Assembly: GCA_032719365.1 (NCBI GenBank)
Contig: CM064872.1
Span: 49,088,252 to 49,152,251 of the forward strand
DNA from: Prinsepia uniflora
Taxonomy: Eukaryota > Streptophyta > Magnoliopsida > Rosales > Rosaceae
Direction: 5' to 3'
DNA: 64,000 nucleotides
Below, in pieces: positions 22,796-32,827 of the stretch; within the stretch, counting starts at the first letter, position 1; the number at the start of each line of letters is the position of its first letter. Made by a program: the position numbers and the translations under genes. Under the pieces are notes generated by a model, which saw only the letters and a program-made list of their open reading frames with translations, was not told the origin of the DNA and did not search any database.

Positions 22796-22809
22796 GGGCT
22801 ATCGATATC

Positions 22810-23210
22810 GATACCGATATTTGGGGCGAGATATTCGTAAATTTAACTAGCGATATATCCGTCGATATCGATATTTTCATCCTTGGTTGTTCTCGACTGG
22901 TAAAGGAAAAATCACTCCCTTAACCTCACGATAAATTTCTATGCAACCAGATAAGTTTTACTTCAAATTCAAATTAAATTTAAAAGATGGCCAATTAAAA
23001 AATATCAAATTTTCCGAGCTTATTTGGTATATCATATTGTCTTACTTCGTTTAATATATCTAATTATCTTATAATAATTAAAATAAAAAAACAAACATTA
23101 TGAATTATACAATTCAAATACGACCTCCAAAGGCCACCCATATGTAACAGCATAAACTTACTATACATTAGTTATAGTTATATACCATTACGAGTTCCAT
23201 GCAGATTGTT
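22810..23210. other. AT-rich spacer between hAT element and FANCI
   Basis: It begins with GATATCGATA-rich sequence continuous with the left flank of the hAT element. AT-rich DNA follows, presumably including the 3' end of the FANCI transcript. No coding frame was seen. Confidence 0.6.
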
Positions 23211-26200
23211 TTAAGCTTCATCATCTGAGTCCTGCACAACTCTATAGCCTCTCTTCATCCTCTTGCCACTGGGAAGGCCATCTCCATCTTCGTTTTCAGA
23301 GCCAGTGTCTTGGGCAACCAGAGGACTATTGGCTTCTGGTGATAAAATCTTCTCCGACCCTTCATCATCTCCTTCATTGTCATCAAGATCCTCCTCACCC
23401 GACTCATTTTCAACTGCATTGGAATTTGCATGGTTTGCTTGATGACTTGGAGGGAAAATTCTGAAATCCCGCGCAATGCTGCGCTTGGCTTGCCTTAATA
23501 AATTCACTTTGCACGCCTTGCTAAGCTGGATGAGGTATTTTTCATAATCTTCTATCTGAAATATCAACTCTGGGATGCATCTGTTTTCCCTCTTTATTTT
23601 GTTCATGATTCCCCTTTTGTTGGCATTTTCTTGTTGTTTCTGCAACACAAGTATGATGAAATGGAACCACGTCATTTGGTTAACCTAAAACCAACAGCAA
23701 CATCAGATATTGCAAGATAAATTTAAAATCATACCCCTTGCATACTTGCAACAAAGTCGTACAAAGGATTCGTGAGCTGCTTGCAGGTTACATCCACAAG
23801 CTTCTGAAACTTGGAGCTCGGGAAAACCTGTTTGCAACCTTTAGGAGCTATCCTAAGCTTCGACATCTGAGCTAAATGCTTGTAAAACCTCGTAGCCAAT
23901 CTGAGCAAAACCTCAGCTTGAGTATCTGCACAAAATTTGGAATCAAAATGCATAAACAAGAGCGACGTACTGCAAGTTCATTTCTTAGTACAAACCACGC
24001 TTACACATACCCTCGAGGCTCATTGAAACATAGAATGTTAGTACTTTCACTACTGCTTCCGCCCGAGCGTAAAGACTTTCCTCCAATGCCAACAGAGGAG
24101 ATTGCTCGTTCTTCTGACTAAGATGAATGATTTTTTGAGAGGCTGAAGAGAAAGCCTTCAACTTCTTGATGGCCCAATCCATATCTACTATAACTGCTTC
24201 AACTATGTGCAGTATACAAGGATTTACTGTGGCACTTGTCAGATGGTTTATGAGGGGGAATACTTCAGATATCTTGACTGGGGCATTTCCAACTGATCCG
24301 ATGACTTGTAACAGCTCTCTACCCATCTCTTGAGATATAATTAAATCATCTGGAGCTGAACTTAAACTTATAGCAAGTGTCACAACACATTTTCCTACCT
24401 TGGAGTTTAATATTTCATTGCTCTTGCAAACACTAGTAGCCCAAGCTCCATGAGAGTTACTCAATTCGCGTGTCAGTTTCTCTCCAATCATCAATATCAG
24501 GTCACAAATAATCTGAAAACAAATCTTTTGAGAAATGGTTGTCTTAAAGAAGTAAACAAAACAGAGGGTATAAATCAGCAAAGTCACAAATGCTGGTTAC
24601 CTCAACTTCACTGAATAATGAAAGTGCAAGAAACTCAGAAAATAGAGGCTTCAAGATTTTCGCAATGAACAGCTCTTTGCTTCTTATATGCTGATCCTTG
24701 ATTATAGATATTCTTTTGCTTTCATTATCTGAACCAGCTTGCTCACGAATGGTGATTGACACCATATCTTCAAGCAAACCAGTCAACTGTGTAGTCCCTG
24801 AACAAATCAATATCAACTCCTTCAAGCTTATCAAGGCTAGATGAAGATGTTCCCTTTGTTCATTAACATCTTTCTTTCCCTTAGCTTCCTTTTTCTTTTG
24901 AGTTGACACCAGCTTTGGACCTGACTTAAGCAAAAAGATCAATCTCAGCAAGGGGGACCCTAGCATCTTAATTTCTCCATAGATCAGAGTTCTCAATGGA
25001 TCTTCATTCTGCAGAATAGAGGAAGATCTTATATGACTAAGGGACGCATTCAAGACAAAACAAATAATCTTAGAGCAGCATTTTGATGTCTTGCTAGTAA
25101 GCTGGCTATGGTTTTGGGAAGCTGCAACATTATTAGAATTGTCAGTATTGAGTAGCTTCAACACCGTTTGCAATATCTGATATATGCTTGAAGTTGCAAA
25201 GAAAGAAATTCGCCCTTGGGTCACTTTTGAGTGGCCTGAATCCATGCTGTTGGGTACTTCATGAGCAGCAGTGCGAGGATTCCCTCTTCTGATAACTGTG
25301 CTCTGCTTGGAGAACCCTGTATCGTTGTCCAATGAATCATGAAGGTCAACAAAGTCAATAAGCTCTTTTTCCAAAACCAGTTTCTTTCTATCTGTTGCTT
25401 TCTCCAACTCAGTAGCAATAACATTCAAGACTACTTCAATAATTCCTGAAAAAACAAAAGCACAACATTTTCTTTTGTCCCCTTCTAAAGATGTAGAACC
25501 TGAATCCTGAGTTCGAGCATAGAAACCTGATCTGACACATAAAGAAACTTACTGTTTAGAAAGATTTGTGTTAAGTAAGAAAGATCAATAGGAAAAAAAA
25601 AAAAAAAAAAAGCTTAACTTGGGATCAAGATCTTTCACTCCAACTCAAATAACCAAATAGAGGAAGAGAAACTAATTTCTTCACTTAATCTCTTTTAATC
25701 TTTCTGCGAAACCATCCAGAGAAATAAGTCGAGAAAATTTAAAGAACCCTTTTAGGATACAGAGAAAATGCGTCTGAAAATCTGTGAACATTTTGTTTCT
25801 TAATGCTTAATGTTTCACCAAGTGCAAATCCCAAAAAAAAAATATATACCCCAAATGTGAAAGAGACGGACTAATGATGCTTCACACAATCTAAAGGAAA
25901 AACGAGGGAGGGACCATATGGCATTAGAGAATAAAGTCTTTCTGCAAACCTTCCAAACTCTGATTTCTTAGAGACCTCCGTATCTTCAAGAAAGCAGCAT
26001 AGAACGAGTCACCAGACAAGTTTCTTCCTGCCTGTCAGTGGTTTCATTTAAAAGATTAAAATGTTGACTTCTCTTTTTCAATCAAAAAAAGAAAATCTTG
26101 TATCAAATAAACTAAACTAAAGGGTGTTAATAATGGTGTCAAGAGTTTTGCTCAATGGGAATCAGATACCTCATTTTCTTGTGAAAGGGAGAAACCCAAA

Positions 26201-29200
26201 CATGCCCATGAAGATTGCAACGCTTGCTCAGGTTTACCGGACGGTTGTAGAAGTAGCAACCAAGAGATACAGGATAGAAGAGAATCTAAGGGCTCTTCAA
26301 TATAAGGCTTGCTACTCTCTGAATTAACACAGCTGTTAATTTGCAGTTGAATGTCTTCATCCTGCCAAGATAATGCTTCAAAGTTAAGCATGCAATTTAG
26401 ATTACTTTGTATCAACAACATGTCAGATGCATAAGCAGCAGCTTTTCAGTTTCTTTCCATGAAATTTGGCATGATAGACCACAAGTTTTGCTCAATAATG
26501 GATAAAATTGAAATTCAGAACCAGCATAAAGCTTTGGGAAAGAAGTAACCGCTAGCATTGCTATTTACCTCCTTGAAGAACTGCAGGAAGTGGGGCAAAA
26601 GAAAATCAAAGACAGCGCCCCCACTTGACGGGTCCAACAATACAAGCTTCACAAGTCCATGATACATGACTTCTTTGACGCTTGCCTAAAACAATTACCC
26701 AATTATATAAGAAAAAAAAAGTTCTTCAGACAAAAGGAGGAAATAATTTTAACATGATAAATGGTTATTTACAAACCTGCTGACAAAGGCATCTTTGAAG
26801 CAAACCACTAAGCTCTTGAAAGAGGCCTCCTCCCAGAATGTAGTGTTTCTCAGATTGCTGGCTGCTACTGGCTTGGCTAGATGACTCTTGAAAGAGGTCA
26901 TCTCTCCTGGATTGTTTTTCTGCCAGAATTAGATCAATAACAGCACCAACTGCTGCAAGACGAACTGTATCTTCTCGTCTAAACATCGCCTTACGCATTA
27001 CCAAAATTGTGTAGTCCTGCATTAAATTTAAGAAGTAAATAACATACTTCGTTTACTCACAACTTCAACCAAAATACTCACTTCTATAATAGCATAATTT
27101 ATACGCAAGACATGCTGTATCAGCACAATTCAAAACATCATACCCCACAATTCAAATTTCCTTTTCAGGCTGTCACACATTATTACACTTAAAATTCCAC
27201 ACATACTCATGAATATAACATACTGGCTGGAATTTTCCAATGTTCGAAGACTGGGGATTCTGTGCATATTTCCAAGTAATTATTTAAAACAGAATATTTT
27301 CAACAGAGGTTACAGACACTGTACCACATACAACAACTAAAAGTATCATTTTAATGGATTAGAAGAATGGAACAACAATCACCTGAAGATCACGGCTGAA
27401 CTTAATGAGAGGTAATATGACGGAAACAAAATTAGCAGCAACCTTGCCATGCATAAAAGTGAAATAATCTAACAGTTCCTTTAGACGGGATACGTGTTCT
27501 AGCATGGGGTACGGATAAATTTGAACCAGTTTACCAAGCAGTCTGCACATAAAAAATAATTAAAACCTTGAAATAAATATAACATTAACATCAATCTCGA
27601 GCAAGTTGCTGCAATTACCTTATTATCGCCATGCTCTGCTCTGGCTTTAGAGAAAGGATGCGAAATTTACACTGCTCAACAATCTACAAGAGATTCAAAT
27701 CAGGATTGTCTCTGCCTTCCAATTAAAGGCAATTTGCTATATTAAATAAATTTACTAAATAAGAAATGCACTTGTCCAATACTTCTTCAAATCCAATTTC
27801 ATACACTCAAACTGATTCAAAATCCTACTACTAAGACATGCTCCGCACCTCCAAATAAAAGCCAAGCAATGGCCAGCGAATGAAGATAATAATATCCCAT
27901 AGAAGAGTATTTTCTTCTTTCGCCCTCTCCAACAAAAAAGTTAATCTTGATCATTGGATATGGTTGAGATATAATAAGAAGTGTTATCGACTTATACTGA
28001 CCTCATTCCTTGCCATATCGTGGGCCTCAAATAGAGCTCTCAGCATCTGAGTAGCAAGCTCCTCACTACCTAACAAACCATTTGAGCTTCCGAGGTCGTT
28101 AGGATTTCCCTCTTCCACTGACTCCAGTAAAAAAAACGCAAACTGCAAAATGCATGGCACAATATGTTCCCCTCCGTAGTTGCTCTCATTAACCTAAATT
28201 TCAATGGAGACGTGAAAAGTATAGAAATATTATAAACATTAGATATGATTACCTAAATTTAAACAGATGCCCACTTATAAAAGATATCAGACAAAAGGCA
28301 ATTACAGCTCTTAACATGGCCTTCTGCACTACTTTGACATTCTGCAGATATTCTTCCTTCACGTCATCAGGTATCCATTTACAATCTCTACAATGTGAGA
28401 AAAGGGGTCTACAAATTCAGTTCCCAGAAGAGAACAACCCAAAAAAGTTATACATACAAAAAAATATTCATTCCTTACTTTGCAAACTTGTAATCGCGGT
28501 AAGCAGTAAGCAGCGCCATTTTCAAAGCCACCATCGAACTCTCACCAAACTTCCGAACCCTCGAAACGGACAACAAAATAGCAACAGTAAAATGATTGAA
28601 CGCTCTAAGATCCGACCTCACAAGTCCCATGACCTCTTGTCCCAATGTAGGGTCCTGCTTCACCGCAAAGTTTACATGAAGCAAGACAGTTCCTTCTACT
28701 TGCCTCATTATCGAGCTGGTCTTCGACCCTATTTTGGACCCAAAAAAGATCACAATCCCTTCAATCACCCCCCTCTTAACAAATCCTTTGGACGCCAAAA
28801 CCAGCAACTGGTACACAACTGACGGCAAGTCCTGCAAGTCTAAGCTCGGCATTCCTACAAACACCTTGTCTACAAACTCTCTTGCCTTCATTTTGTCGAG
28901 AACCGGAAAGTCCCGGACAATCGAAACCATCTTAATCAACAAGCCTTTGGACCAATTGGTCCCCAGAATATTATCAATCACCGAATTGACAAACTGGGCA
29001 CTGCGTTCGATATCATCTGCATTGCGAATCAAGTTTAAGCACCGGGGAAGCAGATCGAGGATCTGGGCATTTTCGGAATCGACAATTTGGGGCAAAAACG
29101 ATACCATGGGATCGACTATTTGGGGAAGATCAGCAGTGGGTACATTGGGTAAGAGGGTATGGAAGAACTGGAAGGTCTTGAGGGAGTTGGAGTCGTGTGG

Positions 29201-29503
29201 GATTTTGAAGGAGATGAAGATGTGTGTATATGAGAGGAGGAGAGAGGAGAGAAGAGTAGAGAGAGACTGGGTTTGGGGAGATAGAGAGATGAGGGAGAGG
29301 AGAGAGTGTGTGTAGTCGGAGACTGGCTTCGATGGTAAAGAGGATTGAGAGCGAGAGGTGAGGTAGGAGATGAGGGTTTGGTGGGACGTGGTGTTGAGCA
29401 AGTGGGAGGGGATTGGCGAACCGGATTGGGCCAATCGGATGATATCGGAGTCTAATAGAGGTGGCGGTTGTTCCCTGATGGAAGTGGCCGCGGCGGTACT
29501 CAT
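23211..29503 (-). CDS. FANCI: FANCI (Fanconi anemia group I protein homolog), 13 exons
   Basis: FANCI pairs with FANCD2; the ID complex clamps DNA and promotes interstrand-crosslink repair and homologous recombination in the nucleus. The exons, read from ATG, are 28479-29503, 28306-28387, 28002-28193, 27619-27683, 27383-27542, 26777-27016, 26569-26685, 26170-26361, 25950-26031, 24601-25445, 24011-24512, 23735-23925 and 23211-23684. All introns are GT-AG, phases agree and no stop intervenes, giving 4167 nt (1388 residues), near the family length. The protein is a helical solenoid. Exon 6 has RKAMF and then ILAEKQ; its Lys codon (26915-26917) aligns by eye with the monoubiquitinated lysine region of animal FANCI. 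The C-terminus is acidic with a basic GKRMKRG patch, a possible nuclear signal. The gene appears intact despite the transposons around it. Confidence 0.92.
25592..25611 (+). repeat. Poly-A tract in FANCI intron 9
   Basis: A run of about 20 A on the + strand (T on the gene strand) lies inside the 504-bp intron between exons 9 and 10. It may be a pyrimidine stretch or a retroposon trace. Nothing else marks it. Confidence 0.5.
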
Positions 29504-29700
29504 GTTTGCGTTGGTTTATCTCTGAAGCTCTCGATTTATTTTGTTTCTCAGTCACCGGAAATTTAAACGGTGGTAGCGGAGTCTGCGGAGAGCGGTTGCG
29601 CGAGGCTTGCTGTGGATTCCAGAGTCAGTACGCTTCTCTTTCTCCTCAGCGGGAGAAGTTGGCGGGATTTTGGCACAGCTATTTTTAAATTTTAGGGCAA
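29504..29700 (-). promoter_or_regulatory. FANCI 5' flank with an E2F-like site
   Basis: TTGGCGGGAT at 29659-29668 lies about 156 bp upstream of the FANCI ATG and differs by one base from the classic E2F site TTGGCGGGAA. Replication and repair genes in plants are often E2F-controlled. The link is inference from a single site. Confidence 0.4.
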
Positions 29701-30311
29701 ATCTTTATTACTATGTATTTTATGCTTTATAACAAATTCATATTTAAATATTACAATTTATATTCTGAACTCTTTAAATATTACAATTTGACATTTTTAT
29801 TAAAATTTCTATCAAATTTAAAATGAGATTCACAATTTTAAATAATAAAATATTAATTTACATTTATAAAATTATTTATTTTTTAAAAAATTCAAAAAAA
29901 AAATTACCTTCAAATAATAAAAATTAAAAAAATTACAAATGTTAAAAAATATTATATTTTAAAAATATATATATAAACTCTCTATCATCTTTATTTCTTT
30001 TTCACTAAAGCCTTATTTCACAAAAACAAATTAAAAATTAAAAAAATATATTTATGGAGAGAAAAAAATTACTTTCATACATAAATAATTTTTTTATTTT
30101 TTTTATTTTGTAAATTTTTTTATTTTTATTATCTGAAAGTAAATTTTTTGGTTTCTTTTTCAAAATAAATAATTTTTATAAATTAAAATTTTTGGATTCC
30201 ATTTCAAATTTGATAGAAATTTTAACAAATTGGTCAAAACGTAACAATATGAAAAGTTTATAGTGGAAATTGTAATATTTGAAAAATTAGGTATGAATAT
30301 GTTATAAGGTG
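29700..30311. other. AT-rich spacer
   Basis: The sequence is very AT-rich with poly-A and poly-T runs and no supported gene. It ends in TAAAT (30312-30316), the left target duplication of the Cassandra element. Confidence 0.7.
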
Positions 30312-30316
30312 TAAAT

Positions 30317-30673
30317 TGTCACGACCCGGCCCATCTAACACAATATTGTCCGCTTTGGGCCCAGCCCTCACGGTTTTGTTTTTGGGAGCTCACGTGCAAC
30401 TTCCTAGTAGGTCTCCCATCATGGGATTGTACGAGTCTCAACTCGCTTAACTTTGGGGTTCCAATCCCCCCCAAAGCCACTGAGCTCCCAAAAGGTCTTG
30501 TGTTAGATAGATACGTGTCCACACATATAAGTTACTTCACCTTTCCCTCCCCGAGCGATGTGGAATCATTCACCGATCTTACTTTTCCAAGCTCACGGGT
30601 CTTGCTCACCGTTCTTGCTTCTCAAGCTCACGGATCTTGCTCACCGTTCTTGATTCCAAGACCGGGTCTTACA
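30317..30673 (-). repeat. Cassandra 3' LTR with 5S-like segment
   Basis: It reads TGTAAGACCCGGT...TCGTGACA on the minus strand. The 5S-like part lies near 30385-30475. It has the same length as its partner LTR. Confidence 0.88.
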
Positions 30674-30743
30674 ATCCACCCCCCTTGGGGCCCAGCGTCC
30701 TCGCTGGCACATTTCCGGTCAGGGTCTGGCTCTGATACCATTC

Positions 30744-31100
30744 TGTCACGACCCGGCCCATCTAACATAATATTGTCCGCTTTGGGCCCAGCCCTCACAG
30801 TTTTATTATCGGGAGCTCACGTGTAACTTCCCAATAGGTCACCCATCATGGGATTGCACCAGCCTCAACTCGCTTAACTTTGGGGTTCCAATCCCCCCCA
30901 AAGCAACTGAGCTCCCAAAAAGCCTTGTGTTAGATTGATACGTGCACACACATATAAGTTACTTCACATTTCCCTCCCTGAGCGATGTGGGATCGTTCAT
31001 CGATCTTACCTTTCCACGCTCACGGGTCTTGCTTACCGTTCTTGCTTCTCAAGCTCACGGGTCTTGCTCACCGTTCTTGCTTCCAAGACCGGGTCTTACA
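30744..31100 (-). repeat. Cassandra 5' LTR with 5S-like segment
   Basis: It is the partner of 30317-30673. The 5S-like part is near 30810-30900. It ends three bases before the primer site on the minus strand. Confidence 0.88.
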
Positions 31101-31105
31101 TAAAT

Positions 31106-31440
31106 CACAAGGTAATAAAGTGTAATTTATCCTAAATTTTAATAAGCACTCTTTTAACACCAGTAATCACACCTTTATTGAGTTATTTATACCATCACTC
31201 TAAGTTGTTTTGTATTTTTACAAATAACTCTCAAATTTTAAACATTATACAAATATTTTTTAAGATCGATAATATTACATATAACCCAATTTATTAAGTA
31301 GTTATTAATTACGCATAAATATTAACATAAAAATATTTAAAATTAAAAAAAAATGACCTTATATAATAATATTGTGAACATTAAATTATCTCATTGTACT
31401 TGTAATTAACCATACACTTGTTAATTTTATTTTCAAGGAA
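31106..31440. other. AT-rich spacer
   Basis: AT-rich sequence without a supported gene. The LINE-derived sequence begins to be recognisable near 31440. Confidence 0.6.
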
Positions 31441-32112
31441 AGCCTTCTTGATAAGCATCAGAAGATGGGTAGGGAAGGTGTTGGAAGTTGACCAGTCTGA
31501 AGAAAAGAGTGTATAAGTAGTCTCATTAGGGTTCGTGTGTGGATCGATGTCTTAGAGACTCTTATGAGAGGCACTTGTGGATTTTCCTGACCTAGGATCA
31601 TCATGGATGGACTTTTATTATAGAACCTTCCTAATTATTGCACTTGATGTGGGCATCTTTCCCATACTACAAGTCTTTGCGGCTCCCTTGAGGTGGATAT
31701 ACGGAGTGATGGGGCTGTTTCACAAGGGGCTGATTTCCAAGAATTTGCTAGTTTGGACGCCATTGAGCACTTGCAGAACCATAACATGTGGTTGTTTGAC
31801 AAAAGGAGGAAAGTAGGGCTGGACCAACTAGAATGGAGAATGGTTATGGTAGACGGGGGGTGGAGTCTTCAACCAGGTCTGACTCGTTAAGTTGGAAGGA
31901 GAATAGCTCCTAAGGAAAGGTTGTTGGGGGCTCTACAAGGTGCGACTTCTCCTCTTCCTTTTCTAATACCACATCGTATCCTCTTAAGAAAACATTGGAG
32001 GAAGTAAGTTGGGCGGCAAGGAGCCTGTGTTGGAGGCTCGAATTCAAGGTGCAAAGGAACGTGATGAGGTTGAAACAAGTTGAGAGAGCAGCTATTTGAT
32101 GTTGGGTGCTTT
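31441..32112 (+). pseudogene. LINE ORF1 remnant with CCHC-like knuckle
   Basis: Frames read RVWIDVL, MRGTC and DFPDLGSSWMDFYYRTF followed by a YC-RCG-LSH-C zinc-knuckle pattern near 31600-31680. This is the DUF4283/zinc-knuckle ORF1 of plant LINEs. Frameshifts break it. It is interrupted at 32113 by a Cassandra element. Confidence 0.65.
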
Positions 32113-32820
32113 TGTAAGACCCCTGTCCTGAAGGGAACGGTGAACGATCCCACATTCCTGCGAGGGGAATGGTCTGGAAGTGGAATAGTGGTGTGCCTTA
32201 AAGGTGTAGGCACACACCTATCTAGCACGAGGCCTTTTGGGAGCTCAGTGGCTTTGGGTTCGGTTGGAACTCCAAAGTTAAGCGAGTTGAGGTTGGTGCA
32301 ATTTCATGATGGATGACCCCCTGGGAAGTTGCACCGTGAGCTCCCGAAAACAAAACCGTGAGAGCAAAAGTAAGGAGGCCCAAAGCGGACAATATCGTGC
32401 TAGAATTGGGTCCTGACCGAGGATGGTTGGGTCCTGAAAATTTGGTATCAGAGCCAAACCCCGACCGGGAAGTGTGCCAAAGAGGACGTTGGGCCCTAAG
32501 GGGGGTGGATTGTAAGACCCGTGTCCTGGAGGGAATGGTGAACGATCCCGCATTCCTGCGAGGGGGAATGGTCTGGAAGTGGAATGGTGGTGTGTCTTAA
32601 GGGTGTAGGCACACACCTATCTAGCACGAGGCCTTTTAGGAGCTCAGTGGTTTTGGGTTCGGTTGGAACTCCAAAGTTAAGCGACTTGAGGTTGATGCAA
32701 TTTCATTATGGGCAACCCCCTGGGAAGTTGCACTGTGAGCTCCTGAAAACAAAACTATGAGGACAAAGGCAAGGAGGCCAGAAGCGGACAATATCGTGCT
32801 AGATGAGTCAGGTCCTGACA
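32113..32820 (+). mobile_element. Cassandra TRIM, second copy
   Basis: LTR 1 starts at 32113 (TGTAAGACCCC) and ends between about 32418 and 32437, where GGGTCCTGA is duplicated. The primer site TGGTATCAGAGCC is at 32443-32455, the polypurine GGGGGGTGGA is at 32500-32509 and LTR 2 is 32511-32820. The 5S-like parts are near 32262-32345 and 32660-32745 (AGTTAAGCGAGTTGAGG; CCCCCTGGGAAGTTGCA). The left flank is GCTTT; the same word occurs at 35528-35532 after the neighbouring solo LTR, so that may be the displaced right duplication. Confidence 0.85.
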
Positions 32821-32827
32821 GAAGCCT

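Larger units (their letters stand above)
17520..22801 (+). mobile_element. Complete hAT-superfamily DNA transposon
   Basis: The element is 5282 bp with 13-bp perfect terminal inverted repeats (TAGCCCTGTTAAT at 17520; ATTAACAGGGCTA ending at 22801). It is flanked by a perfect 8-bp duplication TCGATATC (17512-17519 and 22802-22809), the hAT signature length. Subterminal regions 17537-17755 and 22588-22795 are filled with CCGAAC/GTTCGG repeats in opposite orientation, the usual layout of hAT transposase-binding sites. Inside are a spliced BED/hAT transposase (19960-22321, +) and captured UMP synthase fragments (19162-19700, -). Intact ends, duplication and coding frame suggest recent and possibly autonomous activity. 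Confidence 0.92.
30317..31100 (-). mobile_element. Cassandra TRIM retrotransposon, complete
   Basis: There are two 357-bp LTRs (30317-30673 and 30744-31100) around a 70-bp core. The primer site TGGTATCAGAGCCA lies at 30740-30727 (minus strand) and the polypurine AAGGGGGGTGGAT next to the 3' LTR. A 5-bp duplication TAAAT flanks it (30312-30316 and 31101-31105). The LTRs contain 5S-rRNA-like sequence, including AAAGTTAAGCGAGTTGAGG and the GATGGGTGACC/GGGAAGT motif region on the minus strand, which defines Cassandra. It codes for no protein and needs enzymes from other elements. LTRs differ at about 25-30 sites by eye, so it is older than elements A and G. Confidence 0.92.

Noticed and set aside
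28316..29315. Plus-strand frames of 168 and 193 codons over FANCI exon 1
   Set aside because: They are antisense shadows of the coding exon, with no independent likeness or splice context.
23211..29503. FANCI as a pseudogene because of flanking transposons
   Set aside because: All 13 exons join in phase with GT-AG introns and no stops, so the gene appears intact.
30385..30475. 5S rRNA gene (also near 30850, 32300, 32700 and 36500)
   Set aside because: The likeness is limited to Cassandra LTRs and is diverged and flanked by LTR sequence, so these are not 5S genes.
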